Shown here: piece by piece, positions 19,279 through 29,435 of the stretch
How positions within the stretch are numbered: the first letter of the stretch is position 1
How the letters are laid out: every line of letters starts with the position of its first letter
Source: Planctobacterium marinum
Lineage (GTDB): Bacteria; Pseudomonadota; Gammaproteobacteria; Enterobacterales; Alteromonadaceae
NCBI RefSeq assembly: GCF_020687805.1
Contig: NZ_JAJEWQ010000001.1
Span: 391,191 to 455,190, forward strand
Length of the DNA stretch: 64,000 nucleotides
Direction of reading: 5' to 3'
Translations under genes and position numbers: made by a program
The notes under the pieces: generated by a model
The model's input: only the letters and a program-made list of their open reading frames with translations
What the model was told of the DNA's origin: nothing
The model's database searches: none

Positions 19279-20202
19279 TTATAAAAATTCTGATACCGAT
19301 TCAGGAGTATTCATAGCACTCCCGGAAAGGCTTTTATCAATGCGTTTAGTCAGACCCGTTAACACTTTGCCTGGCCCCACTTCTACCAATTGCTCAATGC
19401 CGTCAGCGGCCATCCTTTGCACGGTTTCGGTCCAACGCACCGGGCTGTATAACTGGCGCACCAGCGCATTTTTAATAGCGTCTCCCTCAGTCTCCGCCGA
19501 GACATCAACATTATTAATCACCGAGATCTGCGGAGCAGATACAGTGAGCGTATCTAACTGCTCTTTGAGTTTGATCGCTGCCGGTTCCATTAATGCACAA
19601 TGGGAAGGTACGCTCACCGGCAATGGCAAGGCGCGTTTGGCACCGGCCGCTTTACAGGCATCTCCAGCGCGCTTAACTGCATCTGCATTACCGGCAATAA
19701 CAACCTGTCCCGGACTGTTGAAGTTTACTGCAGAGACCACCTCGCCTTTGGCTTCAGCGGCACAAATTTCTACGATTTTGTCGTCGTCCAAACCGATAAT
19801 AGCAAACATCGCTCCGGTACCTGCGGGTACGGCTTGTTGCATATATTCGCCGCGGGCTTTAACTAACTTCAGGGCATCAGCAAATTGTAAAACACCGGCG
19901 CAGGTTAAAGCGGAATATTCACCCAGGCTATGACCGGCCATAACAACGGGCTTTGCACCGTTTTGCGCCAGATAATGACGCCAAATTGCGACACTGCTTG
20001 CCAACAAGGCAGGCTGCGTTTTATCCGTCTGATTTAGTTGTTCTGCTGGCCCTTGTTCAATTAATTGCCATAAATCATAACCCAGCGCATCTGAAGCCTC
20101 GGCAAAAGTTGCTTTAACTACATCAGAAGCAGCAACGAGTTCATTAAGCATCCCAACGGATTGCGATCCCTGACCAGGGAAGACAAAAGCAGTTTTAGAC
20201 AT
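19279..20202 (-). CDS. fabD: Malonyl-CoA:ACP transacylase FabD
   Basis: FabD loads malonate onto ACP. The 307-residue protein has the GQGSQ oxyanion loop at 10-14, the nucleophile serine in MAGHSLGEYSAL, an arginine in LVKARGEYMQQAVP, and the catalytic histidine in VSVPSHCALMEPAA. The end, VEVGPGKVLTGLTKRID, is also family-typical. It sits nine bases after fabH. Confidence 0.97.
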   Translation of the reverse strand: MSKTAFVFPGQGSQSVGMLNELVAASDVVKATFAEASDALGYDLWQLIEQGPAEQLNQTDKTQPALLASSVAIWRHYLAQNGAKPVVMAGHSLGEYSALTCAGVLQFADALKLVKARGEYMQQAVPAGTGAMFAIIGLDDDKIVEICAAEAKGEVVSAVNFNSPGQVVIAGNADAVKRAGDACKAAGAKRALPLPVSVPSHCALMEPAAIKLKEQLDTLTVSAPQISVINNVDVSAETEGDAIKNALVRQLYSPVRWTETVQRMAADGIEQLVEVGPGKVLTGLTKRIDKSLSGSAMNTPESVSEFL

Positions 20203-20211
20203 AGTTTAACC

Positions 20212-21174
20212 TTAGTATTTGATCAGTAACGAAGCCCAGGTGAAACCTGCACCAAAAGCTTCCAATAATAAGTTTTGACCGCGTTTTATACGCCCGTCTC
20301 TAATAGCTGTATCCAGCGCTGTCGGAACAGTGGCTGCGGAAGTGTTACCGTAATGCGGTAAAGTCAGAACCACCTGGTCCATCGACATATTGAGTTTGTC
20401 TGCAGTGGCTTTGATAATTCGGAAATTAGCCTGATGTGGCACCAGCCAGTCCAGATCTGACTTGTCCATATTGTTGGCTTCCAGGGTTTTATCTACCACT
20501 TCGCTGAGTTTGGTAACGGCCACTTTAAAAACCGCATTGCCTTTCATGAAGCCCCAAGAGGAGTTGACCGACGCGGCATCGCCACGGGTTGGCAATGAAG
20601 CATATAACAGGTCTCCGTGCTTTCCGGAGGCATGTAAATGGCTGGACAAAATACCGGGTTCTTCACTGGCTTCAATAATAACGGCACCAGCAGCATCACC
20701 AAATAAGATGATCATAGAGCGATCATTAGGGTCCACCAATGTCGATAAACAATCTGTGCCTACCACTAACACGCGCTTACACATGCCGGTGCGAATGTAT
20801 TGATCGGCGACACTTAACGCATAACAAAAGCCTGAACAGGCTGCGGCAACGTCAAATGCCCCCATAGTAGATTGAATTCCCAAACCTGCCTGAATCTCAC
20901 AAGCGGCACTGGGAAAGGAGTTGGGTGCGGTAGTAGTACCACATACAATTAAGTCGATAGACTCAGGATCGATATCCGCCATTTCCAACGCTTTTTTTGA
21001 GGCCTCAACGCCCATCGTGGAAACTGTTTCATCCTTACCAATAATTCGACGTTCTTTTATACCCGTTCGGTCGGTAATCCATTCATCCGTTGTATCAACC
21101 ATTTTTTCCAGGTCACGGTTAGTTCTTACTTCACTGGGATAGTAACTACCTGTGCCTATAATTCTTGAGTACAT
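20212..21174 (-). CDS. fabH: 3-oxoacyl-ACP synthase III (FabH)
   Basis: FabH starts fatty acid synthesis by condensing acetyl-CoA with malonyl-ACP. The 320-residue protein has the catalytic cysteine in [14 protein letters not shown] (about residue 113), histidine in [13 protein letters not shown] and asparagine in [11 protein letters not shown], giving a complete Cys-His-Asn triad. Its start directly abuts the plsX stop, suggesting coupled translation. Confidence 0.97.
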   Translation of the reverse strand: MYSRIIGTGSYYPSEVRTNRDLEKMVDTTDEWITDRTGIKERRIIGKDETVSTMGVEASKKALEMADIDPESIDLIVCGTTTAPNSFPSAACEIQAGLGIQSTMGAFDVAAACSGFCYALSVADQYIRTGMCKRVLVVGTDCLSTLVDPNDRSMIILFGDAAGAVIIEASEEPGILSSHLHASGKHGDLLYASLPTRGDAASVNSSWGFMKGNAVFKVAVTKLSEVVDKTLEANNMDKSDLDWLVPHQANFRIIKATADKLNMSMDQVVLTLPHYGNTSAATVPTALDTAIRDGRIKRGQNLLLEAFGAGFTWASLLIKY

Positions 21175-22203
21175 TTATTCTGCCTTATTCACGAGAGCAT
21201 GGTTTATCTTGCTCTGAATTTTGTCGGGTACCTGTCTTTCGACTTCTTTCATAGCTTCCTGAATTGCATACATAAACGCGTCTTCAGAGGCATTGCCATG
21301 ACTCTTAACTACAATGCCGCGCAATCCTATCAAACTGGCACCGTTATACTGGTCGGGGTTCACCCTGTAATAGACCTTTTTTAACACCGGACGAGCAATA
21401 AATGACAGCATTTTTGTCCAGATATTTTTGTTTGCTGCTTTTTTGCCTTCCTTTGCAATGAATTTCGCCAGACCTTCCGATGCTTTTAGTACGATATTGC
21501 CAACAAAGCCGTCGGTGACAATCACATCAACACTGGCGTTAAATAGCGCATCACCTTCAACATAACCGACGTAATTTATGTCGTTGTTAGCCAGCAACAT
21601 TTTATTCGCTTCTTTGACTATGGCGTTACCTTTATTTTGCTCCACACCGACATTAATTAAAGCGACTTTAGGCCGTTTAACCCCTTCTACGGTTTCAGCC
21701 ATTACTGAGCCCATGACCGCAAATTGGTAAAGCGCATTGGCATCCTGGGTAACATTGGCACCGAGATCTAACAGATAAACGCGTTTTTTGTTATTGCCGG
21801 GGATAGAGGATATCAACGCGGGACGTTTAACCCCTTGTAACGGCTTGAGAAAATATAATGATAACGCCAATAATGCGCCGGTGTTGCCCGCACTGACACA
21901 AGCATCAGACTCCCCGCTTTTAACTGATTGCAGCGCTAAGCCCATTGTTGAGTCTTGTTTATAACGAAGTGCAGATGTAGGTGCCTCTTCCATGCTAATT
22001 TGAGAAGCCACATCAGTAATGCGAATACGTTGTTTTACTTCGGGAGGTAATCCATATAAATAAGGACGAATTAAACTTTCTGGCCCGAAAAGATTGAGAT
22101 ACAGGTGGGCGTAATTGCGGCAAGCGCGAATTGCGGCAGGCAAAGTAATAGAGGGGCCATTATCGCCCCCCATTACATCGACTGCTAGTCGAATATCAGT
22201 CAA
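21175..22203 (-). CDS. plsX: Phosphate acyltransferase PlsX
   Basis: PlsX makes acyl-phosphate from acyl-ACP for PlsY in phospholipid synthesis. The 342-residue protein begins IRLAVDVMGGDNGPSITLPA and has SAGNTGALLALSLYFL and DALFNASVDVIVTDGFVGN, all hallmark segments of the family. It follows rpmF by nine bases, the widely conserved yceD-rpmF-plsX-fabH arrangement that ties lipid synthesis to ribosome production. Confidence 0.97.
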   Translation of the reverse strand: MTDIRLAVDVMGGDNGPSITLPAAIRACRNYAHLYLNLFGPESLIRPYLYGLPPEVKQRIRITDVASQISMEEAPTSALRYKQDSTMGLALQSVKSGESDACVSAGNTGALLALSLYFLKPLQGVKRPALISSIPGNNKKRVYLLDLGANVTQDANALYQFAVMGSVMAETVEGVKRPKVALINVGVEQNKGNAIVKEANKMLLANNDINYVGYVEGDALFNASVDVIVTDGFVGNIVLKASEGLAKFIAKEGKKAANKNIWTKMLSFIARPVLKKVYYRVNPDQYNGASLIGLRGIVVKSHGNASEDAFMYAIQEAMKEVERQVPDKIQSKINHALVNKAE

Positions 22204-22212
22204 GCTGATACC

Positions 22213-22383
22213 TTACTTTTCGACGACTTTTTTACCTTTGTAAAAGCCATCTGCAGTCACGTGGTGACGACGGTGAGTCTCACCTGATGTAGCATCAATA
22301 GACAAAGTCGCACCGCTTAATGCATCATGTGAACGACGCATACCACGCTTGGAACGAGTCTTACGATTCTGTTGTACCGCCAT
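22213..22383 (-). CDS. rpmF: 50S ribosomal protein L32
   Basis: A 56-residue basic protein reads [20 protein letters not shown] and continues with [22 protein letters not shown], the recognisable L32 sequence. It lacks the zinc cysteines found in some L32 forms. It is too short for many ORF lists but is certain from sequence and from its place between yceD (three bases upstream) and plsX. Confidence 0.97.
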   Translation of the reverse strand: MAVQQNRKTRSKRGMRRSHDALSGATLSIDATSGETHRRHHVTADGFYKGKKVVEK

Positions 22384-22386
22384 AAT

Positions 22387-22914
22387 CTACTCCTGGTTCC
22401 GCTTAAGTTCTTTTAACACCGCGAACGGGTTTGGTTGCTCAGTTTCCGGTTCAATTTCACCAAAACTCATTTCTGCATCAGTGACACTGCAATCTTTTTC
22501 GTCATGCATTGCTACCAATGGTAAAGACAAAATTAATTCATCTTCAAACAGTTCCAGTATATTGATTTCTCCATGCTCATTGAGCTCTACCGGATCATAA
22601 GCTTCCGGAATATCTTCAACTGATTGGCCTTCGCTTATTGGCGTATAGCAAAATGGCTGCTCAATCGGATATTCAAAAGGCTTGTTACACCTTTGGCATT
22701 CCAATGAAACTTTGGTCAGCATGTTACCGTGAAAGAAGGTAAGACCCTGCGCGTCTATTTCAAACCTTAAATCAACAGCGACATCGTCCAAAATTTCAAT
22801 TACCGCTTCTTTCAGTCTAAGCATATCACCAGTCGCCATCACACCCCGATAATCGGAGCGTTTCATAGCGCACTTGGGTGGCTCAACCTGTTTTGGAAGA
22901 CGGACATTGGACAT
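22387..22914 (-). CDS. yceD: DUF177 family protein YceD (23S rRNA accumulation protein)
   Basis: The 175-residue acidic protein carries the family CQRCNKPFEYPI motif and the EDELILSLPLVAMHDEKDC segment with two further cysteines' worth of spacing, as in YceD. In E. coli YceD is linked to 23S rRNA accumulation. It is the first gene of the rpmF-plsX-fab cluster and lies divergent to maf across a 315-base gap that should hold the cluster promoter. Confidence 0.92.
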   Translation of the reverse strand: MSNVRLPKQVEPPKCAMKRSDYRGVMATGDMLRLKEAVIEILDDVAVDLRFEIDAQGLTFFHGNMLTKVSLECQRCNKPFEYPIEQPFCYTPISEGQSVEDIPEAYDPVELNEHGEINILELFEDELILSLPLVAMHDEKDCSVTDAEMSFGEIEPETEQPNPFAVLKELKRNQE

Positions 22915-23229
22915 AGCGCGCGCATATTATAGATTTATAACCCAATAGTCAAAGACTTAGTGTATTAATTTGCTGTTACCAATACTAAAAAATAGCAAAC
23001 AGGTGACAGTATCAGCAATGATACTGGGATTTTCCAGGTTATGGTCGTTAGTTTTCAGCTTGTTGGCCTGTTACCTGCGCAAGTAGCAATTATCGCGATT
23101 AGCGCTTTATTCCCTCAATACATAAAGAATCACGCATCAACAGCGGTAACCTTGTTATAATGTCACAATCCACCAATGTTGACTTTGTCACGCTGTATAC
23201 CAATCAACTAATTAAGGAAACCACAACCC
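22915..23229. other. Divergent intergenic region yceD / maf
   Basis: This 315-base gap must hold promoters for the lipid cluster and for maf. A perfect TATAAT hexamer at 23156-23161 points toward maf but has no convincing -35 at 17 bases. A perfect 7 bp stem (CAGTATC/GATACTG, 23007-23026) with a six-base loop is present without a T-run. No ORF with a usable start was found. Confidence 0.5.
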
Positions 23230-23859
23230 ATGATTTCCCCTTCCCTACCTGGCTTAATCCTGGCTTCAGGTTCGCGCTACAAACAATCAGTGTTGGCTAA
23301 ACTTGGAATACCTTTCACCATAGCATCGCCTGACATTGATGAAACACCTAAAGACAATGAAACCGCGGAAAGGCTGGTATTGCGTCTGGCTCGCGAAAAG
23401 GCTCAACATATATTAAACACAGTCAATGACAGTAAACTTACTGAACACTATATCATCGGCGTGGATCAGGTTGCGCTGCACAATAACAGAATACTTGGTA
23501 AACCCCATACCCGCGAGAATGCCATTGCGCAACTACGTGAATTTTCTGCTCAGGAAGTGGTTTTTCTAAGTGGAATCGCCGTTTGCCATAGCAATGGCAC
23601 TATCAAATCAAAGGTTGAAGAATACCGGGTTCACTTTAAGGCTTTGAGTGAACACCAGATTGAACGCTATATAGATGCTGAATCACCACTTGACTGTGCA
23701 GGTGCTTTTAAAAGTGAAGGGGCTGGTATCTTGTTATTTAACAATATGGTAGGTCGAGACATTAATGCCCTGATAGGAATGCCCTTGTTGGCATTTCAGG
23801 AACTCATGGCGGAATTTGATGTGGATCTGTTTGATCACATTTCTGACAATGGCCAGTGA
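23230..23859 (+). CDS. maf: Maf-like nucleotide pyrophosphatase (YceF type)
   Basis: Maf proteins hydrolyse non-canonical nucleoside triphosphates; the YceF branch prefers 7-methyl-GTP. The 209-residue protein starts with LILASGSRYKQSVLAKLGIPF, has the SPDIDETP substrate segment, the catalytic Asp region IIGVDQVALHNNRILGKP, and ESPLDCAGAFKSEGAG near the end. E. coli yceF is the divergent neighbour of yceD, and the same holds here, which supports the YceF rather than YhdE assignment. Confidence 0.9.
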   Translation: MISPSLPGLILASGSRYKQSVLAKLGIPFTIASPDIDETPKDNETAERLVLRLAREKAQHILNTVNDSKLTEHYIIGVDQVALHNNRILGKPHTRENAIAQLREFSAQEVVFLSGIAVCHSNGTIKSKVEEYRVHFKALSEHQIERYIDAESPLDCAGAFKSEGAGILLFNNMVGRDINALIGMPLLAFQELMAEFDVDLFDHISDNGQ

Positions 23860-23863
23860 ACGT

Positions 23864-24514
23864 TTAGTTCAACCAGCCAATAGCCGTGCTGTAACAATCG
23901 ATAATCGCTGTGGGCTGAGCTTCCAGCAGCCTCTCCCGTTGGTGTGCCCCAAAGGTGACTCCGATACTGTCCATGTTGGCATTTTTAGCCATCTTCATAT
24001 CATGAATACTGTCTCCCACCATCAGACACTCAGCAGCAGAGACGCCGTAAAAACGGCTGATCTGTATCAGCATGTCTGGTGAGGGTTTACTGGCCGCCTC
24101 ATCGGATGTGCGACTATAACTGAAGAAATGGCCCAATCCTGAGCGCAAAATCGCGTTGTCCAGGCCACGTCGGCCTTTACCCGTCGCTACCGCTAATTTT
24201 ATTCCCTTTTCCAAAAGTCCGGTCAGTAATTCGGGAACATGGGCGAATAAAGGAGGGGTAATATCGTCATTTTTAACGTACTGATCTTTGTAGTTATCCC
24301 GAAACCGTTCAAAATCAGCGCTTTTATCTTCACCAAACAAAGTCAGAAATGCCTCAGGCAGACTCAGACCAATGATATTTCTGACACTGGCTTCATCCGG
24401 GACTGCCAATCTGTTGTCTATTGCAGCCTGTTGTACACAATGAACAATATGAGCGATGCTGTCCATTACAGTGCCGTCCCAGTCGAAGATGACAACTTTA
24501 TACTTATCCAGCAT
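23864..24514 (-). CDS. HAD-IA family phosphatase
   Basis: The 216-residue protein has HAD motif I DWDGTVMDS (nucleophile Asp and acid/base Asp), motif II threonine in AVATGKGRRGL, and motif III/IV around KPSPDMLIQ and MVGDSIHDMKMAKNA. A helical cap follows motif I. The segment resembles phosphoglycolate phosphatase-like enzymes. It overlaps the rluC 3' end by 11 bases, so the two are probably one transcript. The true substrate is unknown. Confidence 0.85.
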   Translation of the reverse strand: MLDKYKVVIFDWDGTVMDSIAHIVHCVQQAAIDNRLAVPDEASVRNIIGLSLPEAFLTLFGEDKSADFERFRDNYKDQYVKNDDITPPLFAHVPELLTGLLEKGIKLAVATGKGRRGLDNAILRSGLGHFFSYSRTSDEAASKPSPDMLIQISRFYGVSAAECLMVGDSIHDMKMAKNANMDSIGVTFGAHQRERLLEAQPTAIIDCYSTAIGWLN

Positions 24515-25457
24515 TTCTAAGTCCCTGTAAGTATGCTTTTAGTTCGTCCGTAAGGGGAGCTGAATAAACCTGCCGCTCTCCTGACTCATGGTCAGCAAAC
24601 GAAATCTCATGGGCATGTAAAAACATTCTGGCAAGACCACCGCGTTTAGCCTCGTCATTGCGTTCCTGAGTGCAATATTTATCATCCATTAATATAGGAT
24701 GCCCGGCATGTAAACAATGTACCCGAATCTGATGAGTGCGGCCGGTTACCGGGATCGCTTCCACCAGTGTTGCCGACTCAAACCGCTCCATGACATTGTA
24801 GCGGGTCTCAGAAGGTTTACCCTGCTCAGACACTTTCACTACCCGCTCGCCAGATTGCAATACATTTTTATGCAGTGGCGCTTTGACTTTGTTGCGATGT
24901 TCAGGCCAATCCCCATCAACAAGTGCAAAGTATTTTTTAACGGTTGTTTTTTCTCGCAGCTGTTCATGCAGACTGCGAAGAACTGAACGACGTTTTGCTA
25001 TTAATAAACAGCCGGACGTATCGCGATCCAGGCGATGTACCAATTCCATATAACGCTCATCAGGACGCAGACTTCTCAACGCTTCAATTACGCCAAAACT
25101 CTGTCCACTGCCACCATGCACGGCCATACCATGAGGTTTGTTCAGCACAATGAGCTTTTTATCTTCGTGAATGATTAAGGACTCTAAATTTTGTACTGCA
25201 GACAAATTTGCAGATGGCCCCTGCTTTTCTTCAGATACCCGAATCGGTGGGACTCGTAATTCATCACCCGGGCACAGTTTGTATTCGGGTTTCACTCTTT
25301 TTTTATTGATCCGAACCTCGCCTTTACGCAAAATTCGGTAAATCATACTTTTAGGTACACCTTTTAGTATGTTTTTCAAAAAATTATCAACCCGCTGGCC
25401 TTCATAATCCGGCTCAATGGTTAATATTTGTACTTTATCAAATGTGAGATTCTTCAT
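24504..25457 (-). CDS. rluC: 23S rRNA pseudouridine(955/2504/2580) synthase
   Basis: RluC modifies three uridines of 23S rRNA. The 317-residue protein has an N-terminal S4 domain (RVDNFLKNILKGVPKSMIYRILRKGEVRIN) and the RluA-family catalytic domain with the aspartate in ELVHRLDRDTSGCLL. GRTHQIRVHCLHAGHPI is the second family motif. It is divergent from rne, exactly as in E. coli, which supports RluC over other RluA-family members. Confidence 0.95.
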   Translation of the reverse strand: MKNLTFDKVQILTIEPDYEGQRVDNFLKNILKGVPKSMIYRILRKGEVRINKKRVKPEYKLCPGDELRVPPIRVSEEKQGPSANLSAVQNLESLIIHEDKKLIVLNKPHGMAVHGGSGQSFGVIEALRSLRPDERYMELVHRLDRDTSGCLLIAKRRSVLRSLHEQLREKTTVKKYFALVDGDWPEHRNKVKAPLHKNVLQSGERVVKVSEQGKPSETRYNVMERFESATLVEAIPVTGRTHQIRVHCLHAGHPILMDDKYCTQERNDEAKRGGLARMFLHAHEISFADHESGERQVYSAPLTDELKAYLQGLRNAG

Positions 25458-25886
25458 AGCGAGCGCAATTTTACAGATTTTCTATAAATTCACACCAGTT
25501 AATCGTTATTTTCTTGCTACAGTTTCAAGATTAATGCCATAATCTAACTACGCTTGCATTTAAGCGTAATACAGGATTATGGGGTAACACTCCGGCGAAG
25601 TAGTAAAAAGCCTACAGCAACCATGAAGAGAGTAACGTTTCATGCAGATTGCAACCGGAATAAACCCAGTAAAAAATTGATTAATCACCTGTTACAATGC
25701 AAACGTGGGAAGAATTTTTAATTACGCGCTAAATAGCGTGTAATCTATGAAAGCAAGACAATTTAGACCAATTAATCACTGCTAGTATGTTAAGTCGGGA
25801 GACTTTGCGTGCCTATCGCTAGTTAGGGCATATTTGGATATATCCCCGTTTGTATTGTGACCTATTTACACTATTTGAGTCACAAT
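25458..25886 (+). promoter_or_regulatory. Divergent rluC/rne region with probable long rne leader
   Basis: The gap of 429 bases contains no ORF of note. In enterobacteria rne has a long structured leader that lets RNase E regulate its own mRNA. The position, length and several short stems (for example TTACGCGCTAAATAGCGTGTAA near 25723-25744) are consistent with the same arrangement. I cannot fold it here, so the boundaries of leader and promoter are not fixed. Confidence 0.4.
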
Positions 25887-28652
25887 ATGAAAAGAATGTT
25901 AATTAACGCTACGCAGTCTGAAGAGATGCGTGTTGCGCTGGTTGACGGCCAAAAGCTTTACGATCTTGATATCGAAAGCCCCGGTCACGAACAGAAAAAA
26001 GCCAACATATATAAAGGCACGATTACTCGTGTCGAACCCAGCCTTGAAGCCGCCTTTGTAGATTATGGCGCGGAACGTCACGGATTCCTTCCTCTAAAAG
26101 AAATTGCCAAAAGCTACTTCCCAGACGGATACAAAATCGAGGGACGCCCAAACATAAAAGATGTGGTGTCTGAAGGTCAGGAAGTCATTGTCCAGATCGA
26201 TAAAGAAGAACGCGGCCAGAAAGGCGCAGCCTTAACCACGTTTATCAGCTTAGCGGGAAGCTACCTGGTACTTATGCCTAACAACCCTCGTGCCGGGGGT
26301 ATCTCTCGTCGAATCGAAGGTGACGAACGTACAGAACTGAAAGACGCACTAAACCGTCTGAGCCTGCCTAAGGGCATGGGGCTGATCGTGCGTACAGCCG
26401 GTGTTGGCAAATCCTACGAAGAATTAGAGTGGGATTTAAATGTCTTATTGACACATTGGAAAGCCATCGAAGAAGCCGCTGATTCGCGCCCTGCACCGTT
26501 TTTAATTCATCAGGAAAGTAACGTCATCGTTCGCGCTATTCGCGATTATTTGCGTCGTGATGTGGGAGAAATTTTAATTGACCATTCCAAGGTTTACGAT
26601 CAGGCGCTAGAACACATTAAATTGGTTCGCCCTGATTTCGCTAACCGGGTTAAGCGCTATAACAGCGATGTCCCCTTATTTAATCACTTCCAGATTGAAA
26701 GCCAAATTGAGTCAGCCTTCCAGCGTGAAGTCAGACTGCCTTCAGGTGGCTCAATCGTTATCGATCCAACCGAAGCATTAACGTCCATCGATATTAACTC
26801 TGCACGCGCCACAAAAGGCGGAGATATCGAAGAAACAGCGTTGAACACAAACCTGGAAGCGGCTGATGAAATCGCCAGACAGTTAAGATTGCGCGATTTA
26901 GGTGGTCTGGTGGTCATCGATTTTATTGATATGACACCGGTGAAACATCAGCGTGAAGTTGAAAACCGCATGAACCAGGCGGTAGAAAGTGACAGAGCTC
27001 GTGTTCAGATCGGTCGTATTTCTAAATTCGGTTTGCTGGAAATGTCTCGTCAACGCCTGCGTCCGTCGTTGGGTGAATCAGCAAATCACGTATGCCCGCG
27101 TTGTTTAGGGCAAGGTACCATCAGAAGTACTGAATCTTTGGCTTTGTCGATTCTTCGCTTATTAGAAGAAGAAGGCATCAAAGAAAACACTCATCAGGTA
27201 CACGCTCAGGTTCCGGTAAATGTGGCCACCTACCTGTTGAATGAAAAGCGCAAAGCGATTCAATACATCGAAAAACGTCACAATGTATCGTTACTGATTA
27301 TTCCTAACGCCAATATGGAAACGCCACACTATGAAGTCATTCGTTTCCGTAAAGATGATGCCACTGATGAACTGAGCTTTAATCTGGTCAGTGAACCGGT
27401 TGATACAACCCCTGCAGTATCTGTTGGCACGCCAACTGAACAGCCTAAGCGAGAGCAACCTGCTCTGTCTGGTTTTATTGCTCCCAAAGCAGCGGCACCT
27501 GTAGTTGCACCGAAAAAAGAACCCGGTATTTTCGCCGTATTCTTTGCCTGGTTGAGCGGATTGTTCCAGTCAGACGATAAGCCTGCTAAAGGCAAAGGTA
27601 AAAACAACACTGGCAATAAGTACAACAAAAATAACCGCAATAAAAAGCAAGGCCGTCAGCGCAACAGCAACGACAGGGACAGAAACCGTCGCAGCAATGA
27701 TACGCGTAAAGAAAAGGATGCTCCCCGCCAACAAAATAGAGAAGGCCAGGGCAATCAACGCAAGCGCGAAAGAGTCAGAAGCAACAATGCTGAAACAACC
27801 ACCACCAGTAATAATGAGGCTCGCACCAACAACGCGGATCGCGATGACATTGCCCGTCCGCGTAAACAGGTTGCAGAACGTCGTAAACGCCGTGAGAACC
27901 GTCGAAGCGTGCGTGTTGACAACACTCAGAAAGAAGCGGCTTTAGCAAATACGGCTCAAATGAAGGAGCAACAGGCCCAGGCAGACAAAAAGGCTAAGCC
28001 AGAGGCTCCGGCGGCGGTTAAAGACGATGTCGTAAATGCACCATCAGCAAATCAGACTGCTGTTGCCGAGCCAGTAAATGCAGAACCAAAAGCTGAAAAA
28101 GCGCCAGTGACTAAAGCTGCGCCTAAACCTGCTGAGAATGACACCAACAAACAAGCCGAAAGCGCAAATGTTGAACAACAAAAAGTAGCGGAAGACAAGC
28201 AACAGCAAGTGACCAAAAAGCAGTTAAGCTTTGATGTTACAGCTGAAGCGGCAGAAAGTGCCTCTGAGAATACTGCAGCAGACACCGCTATTGTTGAAGA
28301 GCCGCAGGTTACTGGTGATGCCTCAGAAGCGCAGCAACACAAACTGGACATGGACTTCCACCATGATGTTGCCGACACGAATAACGAGCAGCCAGAAGCG
28401 AAAGACGTTGATGTTAAGGAAACCTCAACTCAACCAGCAGCAAAAGCCACTAAGCGCGCTAAAGTGCTTGTGTTAAAAGCGTCTTCACCGATGACTCGCC
28501 CTGCAGAGTTGCAGGAGAGCATTAAAGAGATAGAAATCGTTGCACGTGACGTGGCAGCACGTCCTGACATCCGTGTCAGCGGCAAAAGTGCAGCTCTGCT
28601 GAGCGCCAGCAATCGCTCCTCAGCACCAACCACTAAGCCTGTATCTCTGTAA
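25887..28652 (+). CDS. rne: Ribonuclease E
   Basis: RNase E starts mRNA decay and processes rRNA and tRNA. I start at ATG giving [21 protein letters not shown] (921 residues). The catalytic half has an S1 domain, the DNase I-like acidic site ([20 protein letters not shown] and VVIDFIDM) and the Zn-link Cys403-Pro-Arg-Cys406. After about residue 530 the protein becomes a long Arg/Asn/Lys-rich then Ala/Glu-rich tail, the disordered scaffold for the degradosome, with a WLSGLFQS amphipathic piece that may bind membrane. The last part repeats an RnE C-terminal motif typical of the order. Confidence 0.96.
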   Translation: MKRMLINATQSEEMRVALVDGQKLYDLDIESPGHEQKKANIYKGTITRVEPSLEAAFVDYGAERHGFLPLKEIAKSYFPDGYKIEGRPNIKDVVSEGQEVIVQIDKEERGQKGAALTTFISLAGSYLVLMPNNPRAGGISRRIEGDERTELKDALNRLSLPKGMGLIVRTAGVGKSYEELEWDLNVLLTHWKAIEEAADSRPAPFLIHQESNVIVRAIRDYLRRDVGEILIDHSKVYDQALEHIKLVRPDFANRVKRYNSDVPLFNHFQIESQIESAFQREVRLPSGGSIVIDPTEALTSIDINSARATKGGDIEETALNTNLEAADEIARQLRLRDLGGLVVIDFIDMTPVKHQREVENRMNQAVESDRARVQIGRISKFGLLEMSRQRLRPSLGESANHVCPRCLGQGTIRSTESLALSILRLLEEEGIKENTHQVHAQVPVNVATYLLNEKRKAIQYIEKRHNVSLLIIPNANMETPHYEVIRFRKDDATDELSFNLVSEPVDTTPAVSVGTPTEQPKREQPALSGFIAPKAAAPVVAPKKEPGIFAVFFAWLSGLFQSDDKPAKGKGKNNTGNKYNKNNRNKKQGRQRNSNDRDRNRRSNDTRKEKDAPRQQNREGQGNQRKRERVRSNNAETTTTSNNEARTNNADRDDIARPRKQVAERRKRRENRRSVRVDNTQKEAALANTAQMKEQQAQADKKAKPEAPAAVKDDVVNAPSANQTAVAEPVNAEPKAEKAPVTKAAPKPAENDTNKQAESANVEQQKVAEDKQQQVTKKQLSFDVTAEAAESASENTAADTAIVEEPQVTGDASEAQQHKLDMDFHHDVADTNNEQPEAKDVDVKETSTQPAAKATKRAKVLVLKASSPMTRPAELQESIKEIEIVARDVAARPDIRVSGKSAALLSASNRSSAPTTKPVSL

Positions 28653-28670
28653 AAATACTAAGGTAAAAAA

Positions 28671-28696
28671 AAGCCCTGCTAATGCAGGGCTTTTTT
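28671..28696 (+). terminator. Terminator after rne
   Basis: AAGCCCTGC-TAAT-GCAGGGCTTTTTT follows the rne stop by about 20 bases. A run of A on its left side allows it also to serve pyrF from the other strand. Confidence 0.9.
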
Positions 28697-28742
28697 GATC
28701 GGTTATGCAGTCAGCATCTTCAATTATCTTCCGGCAGTTAAC

Positions 28743-29435
28743 CTATGCGATGCTTTGATTTATTTGTTGTAGCGTCTGTAATGGATTAGCTGATTGGGTA
28801 ATGGGTCTGCCAATAACCATGTAATCGACTCCGTCTGCGACAGCCTGTTCTGGTGTGACAATACGAGATTGATCTCCGGCGGCACTTCCCACCGGTCTGA
28901 TACCAGGAGTCACCAATTGAAATTCTTTGCCCAGTTGTGCTTTCAGGCTGCTGGCTTCCATCGCGGAACAAACCACACCGTCCAGTCCTGATTGTTTTGT
29001 TAAGGCCGCCAGATGCTCTACATGGGCCTGAATTGACGTTGTTATCCCGATGCTCTGCAGTTGCTCGACATCCATACTGGTTAACACAGTAACAGCAATT
29101 AATTTTGGTCTGTGAGAACACTTATCCAGTGCGTCTTTGGCAGCCTCCATCATTTTGTTACCTCCAGACGCATGAACATTTACCATCCAGACTCCCAGCT
29201 CGGCTGCCGCTGAACAAGCTTTAGCTACCGTATTGGGGATGTCGTGAAATTTTAGATCCAAAAACACATCAAAGCCTCTGCCAACCAATTCTTTGACAAA
29301 ATCAGGGCCAAACAAGGTAAACATCTCTTTGCCAACTTTCAGTTTGCAGGCGTCAGGGGTTACCTGGCCCACAAATTCAAGGGCGGCGTGTTTATCGTTG
29401 TAATCCAGAGCGACTATGACTTTACTATCTTGCAT
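28743..29435 (-). CDS. pyrF: Orotidine-5'-phosphate decarboxylase
   Basis: PyrF makes UMP from OMP. The 230-residue TIM barrel has IVALDYNDK at the N-terminus and the catalytic Lys-Asp-x-Lys cluster in [17 protein letters not shown]. The phosphate-binding end is TPGIRPVG plus YMVIGRPIT. It directly abuts lapB (stop/start with no gap), the order lapA-lapB-pyrF being common in gammaproteobacteria. Confidence 0.96.
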   Translation of the reverse strand: MQDSKVIVALDYNDKHAALEFVGQVTPDACKLKVGKEMFTLFGPDFVKELVGRGFDVFLDLKFHDIPNTVAKACSAAAELGVWMVNVHASGGNKMMEAAKDALDKCSHRPKLIAVTVLTSMDVEQLQSIGITTSIQAHVEHLAALTKQSGLDGVVCSAMEASSLKAQLGKEFQLVTPGIRPVGSAAGDQSRIVTPEQAVADGVDYMVIGRPITQSANPLQTLQQINQSIA

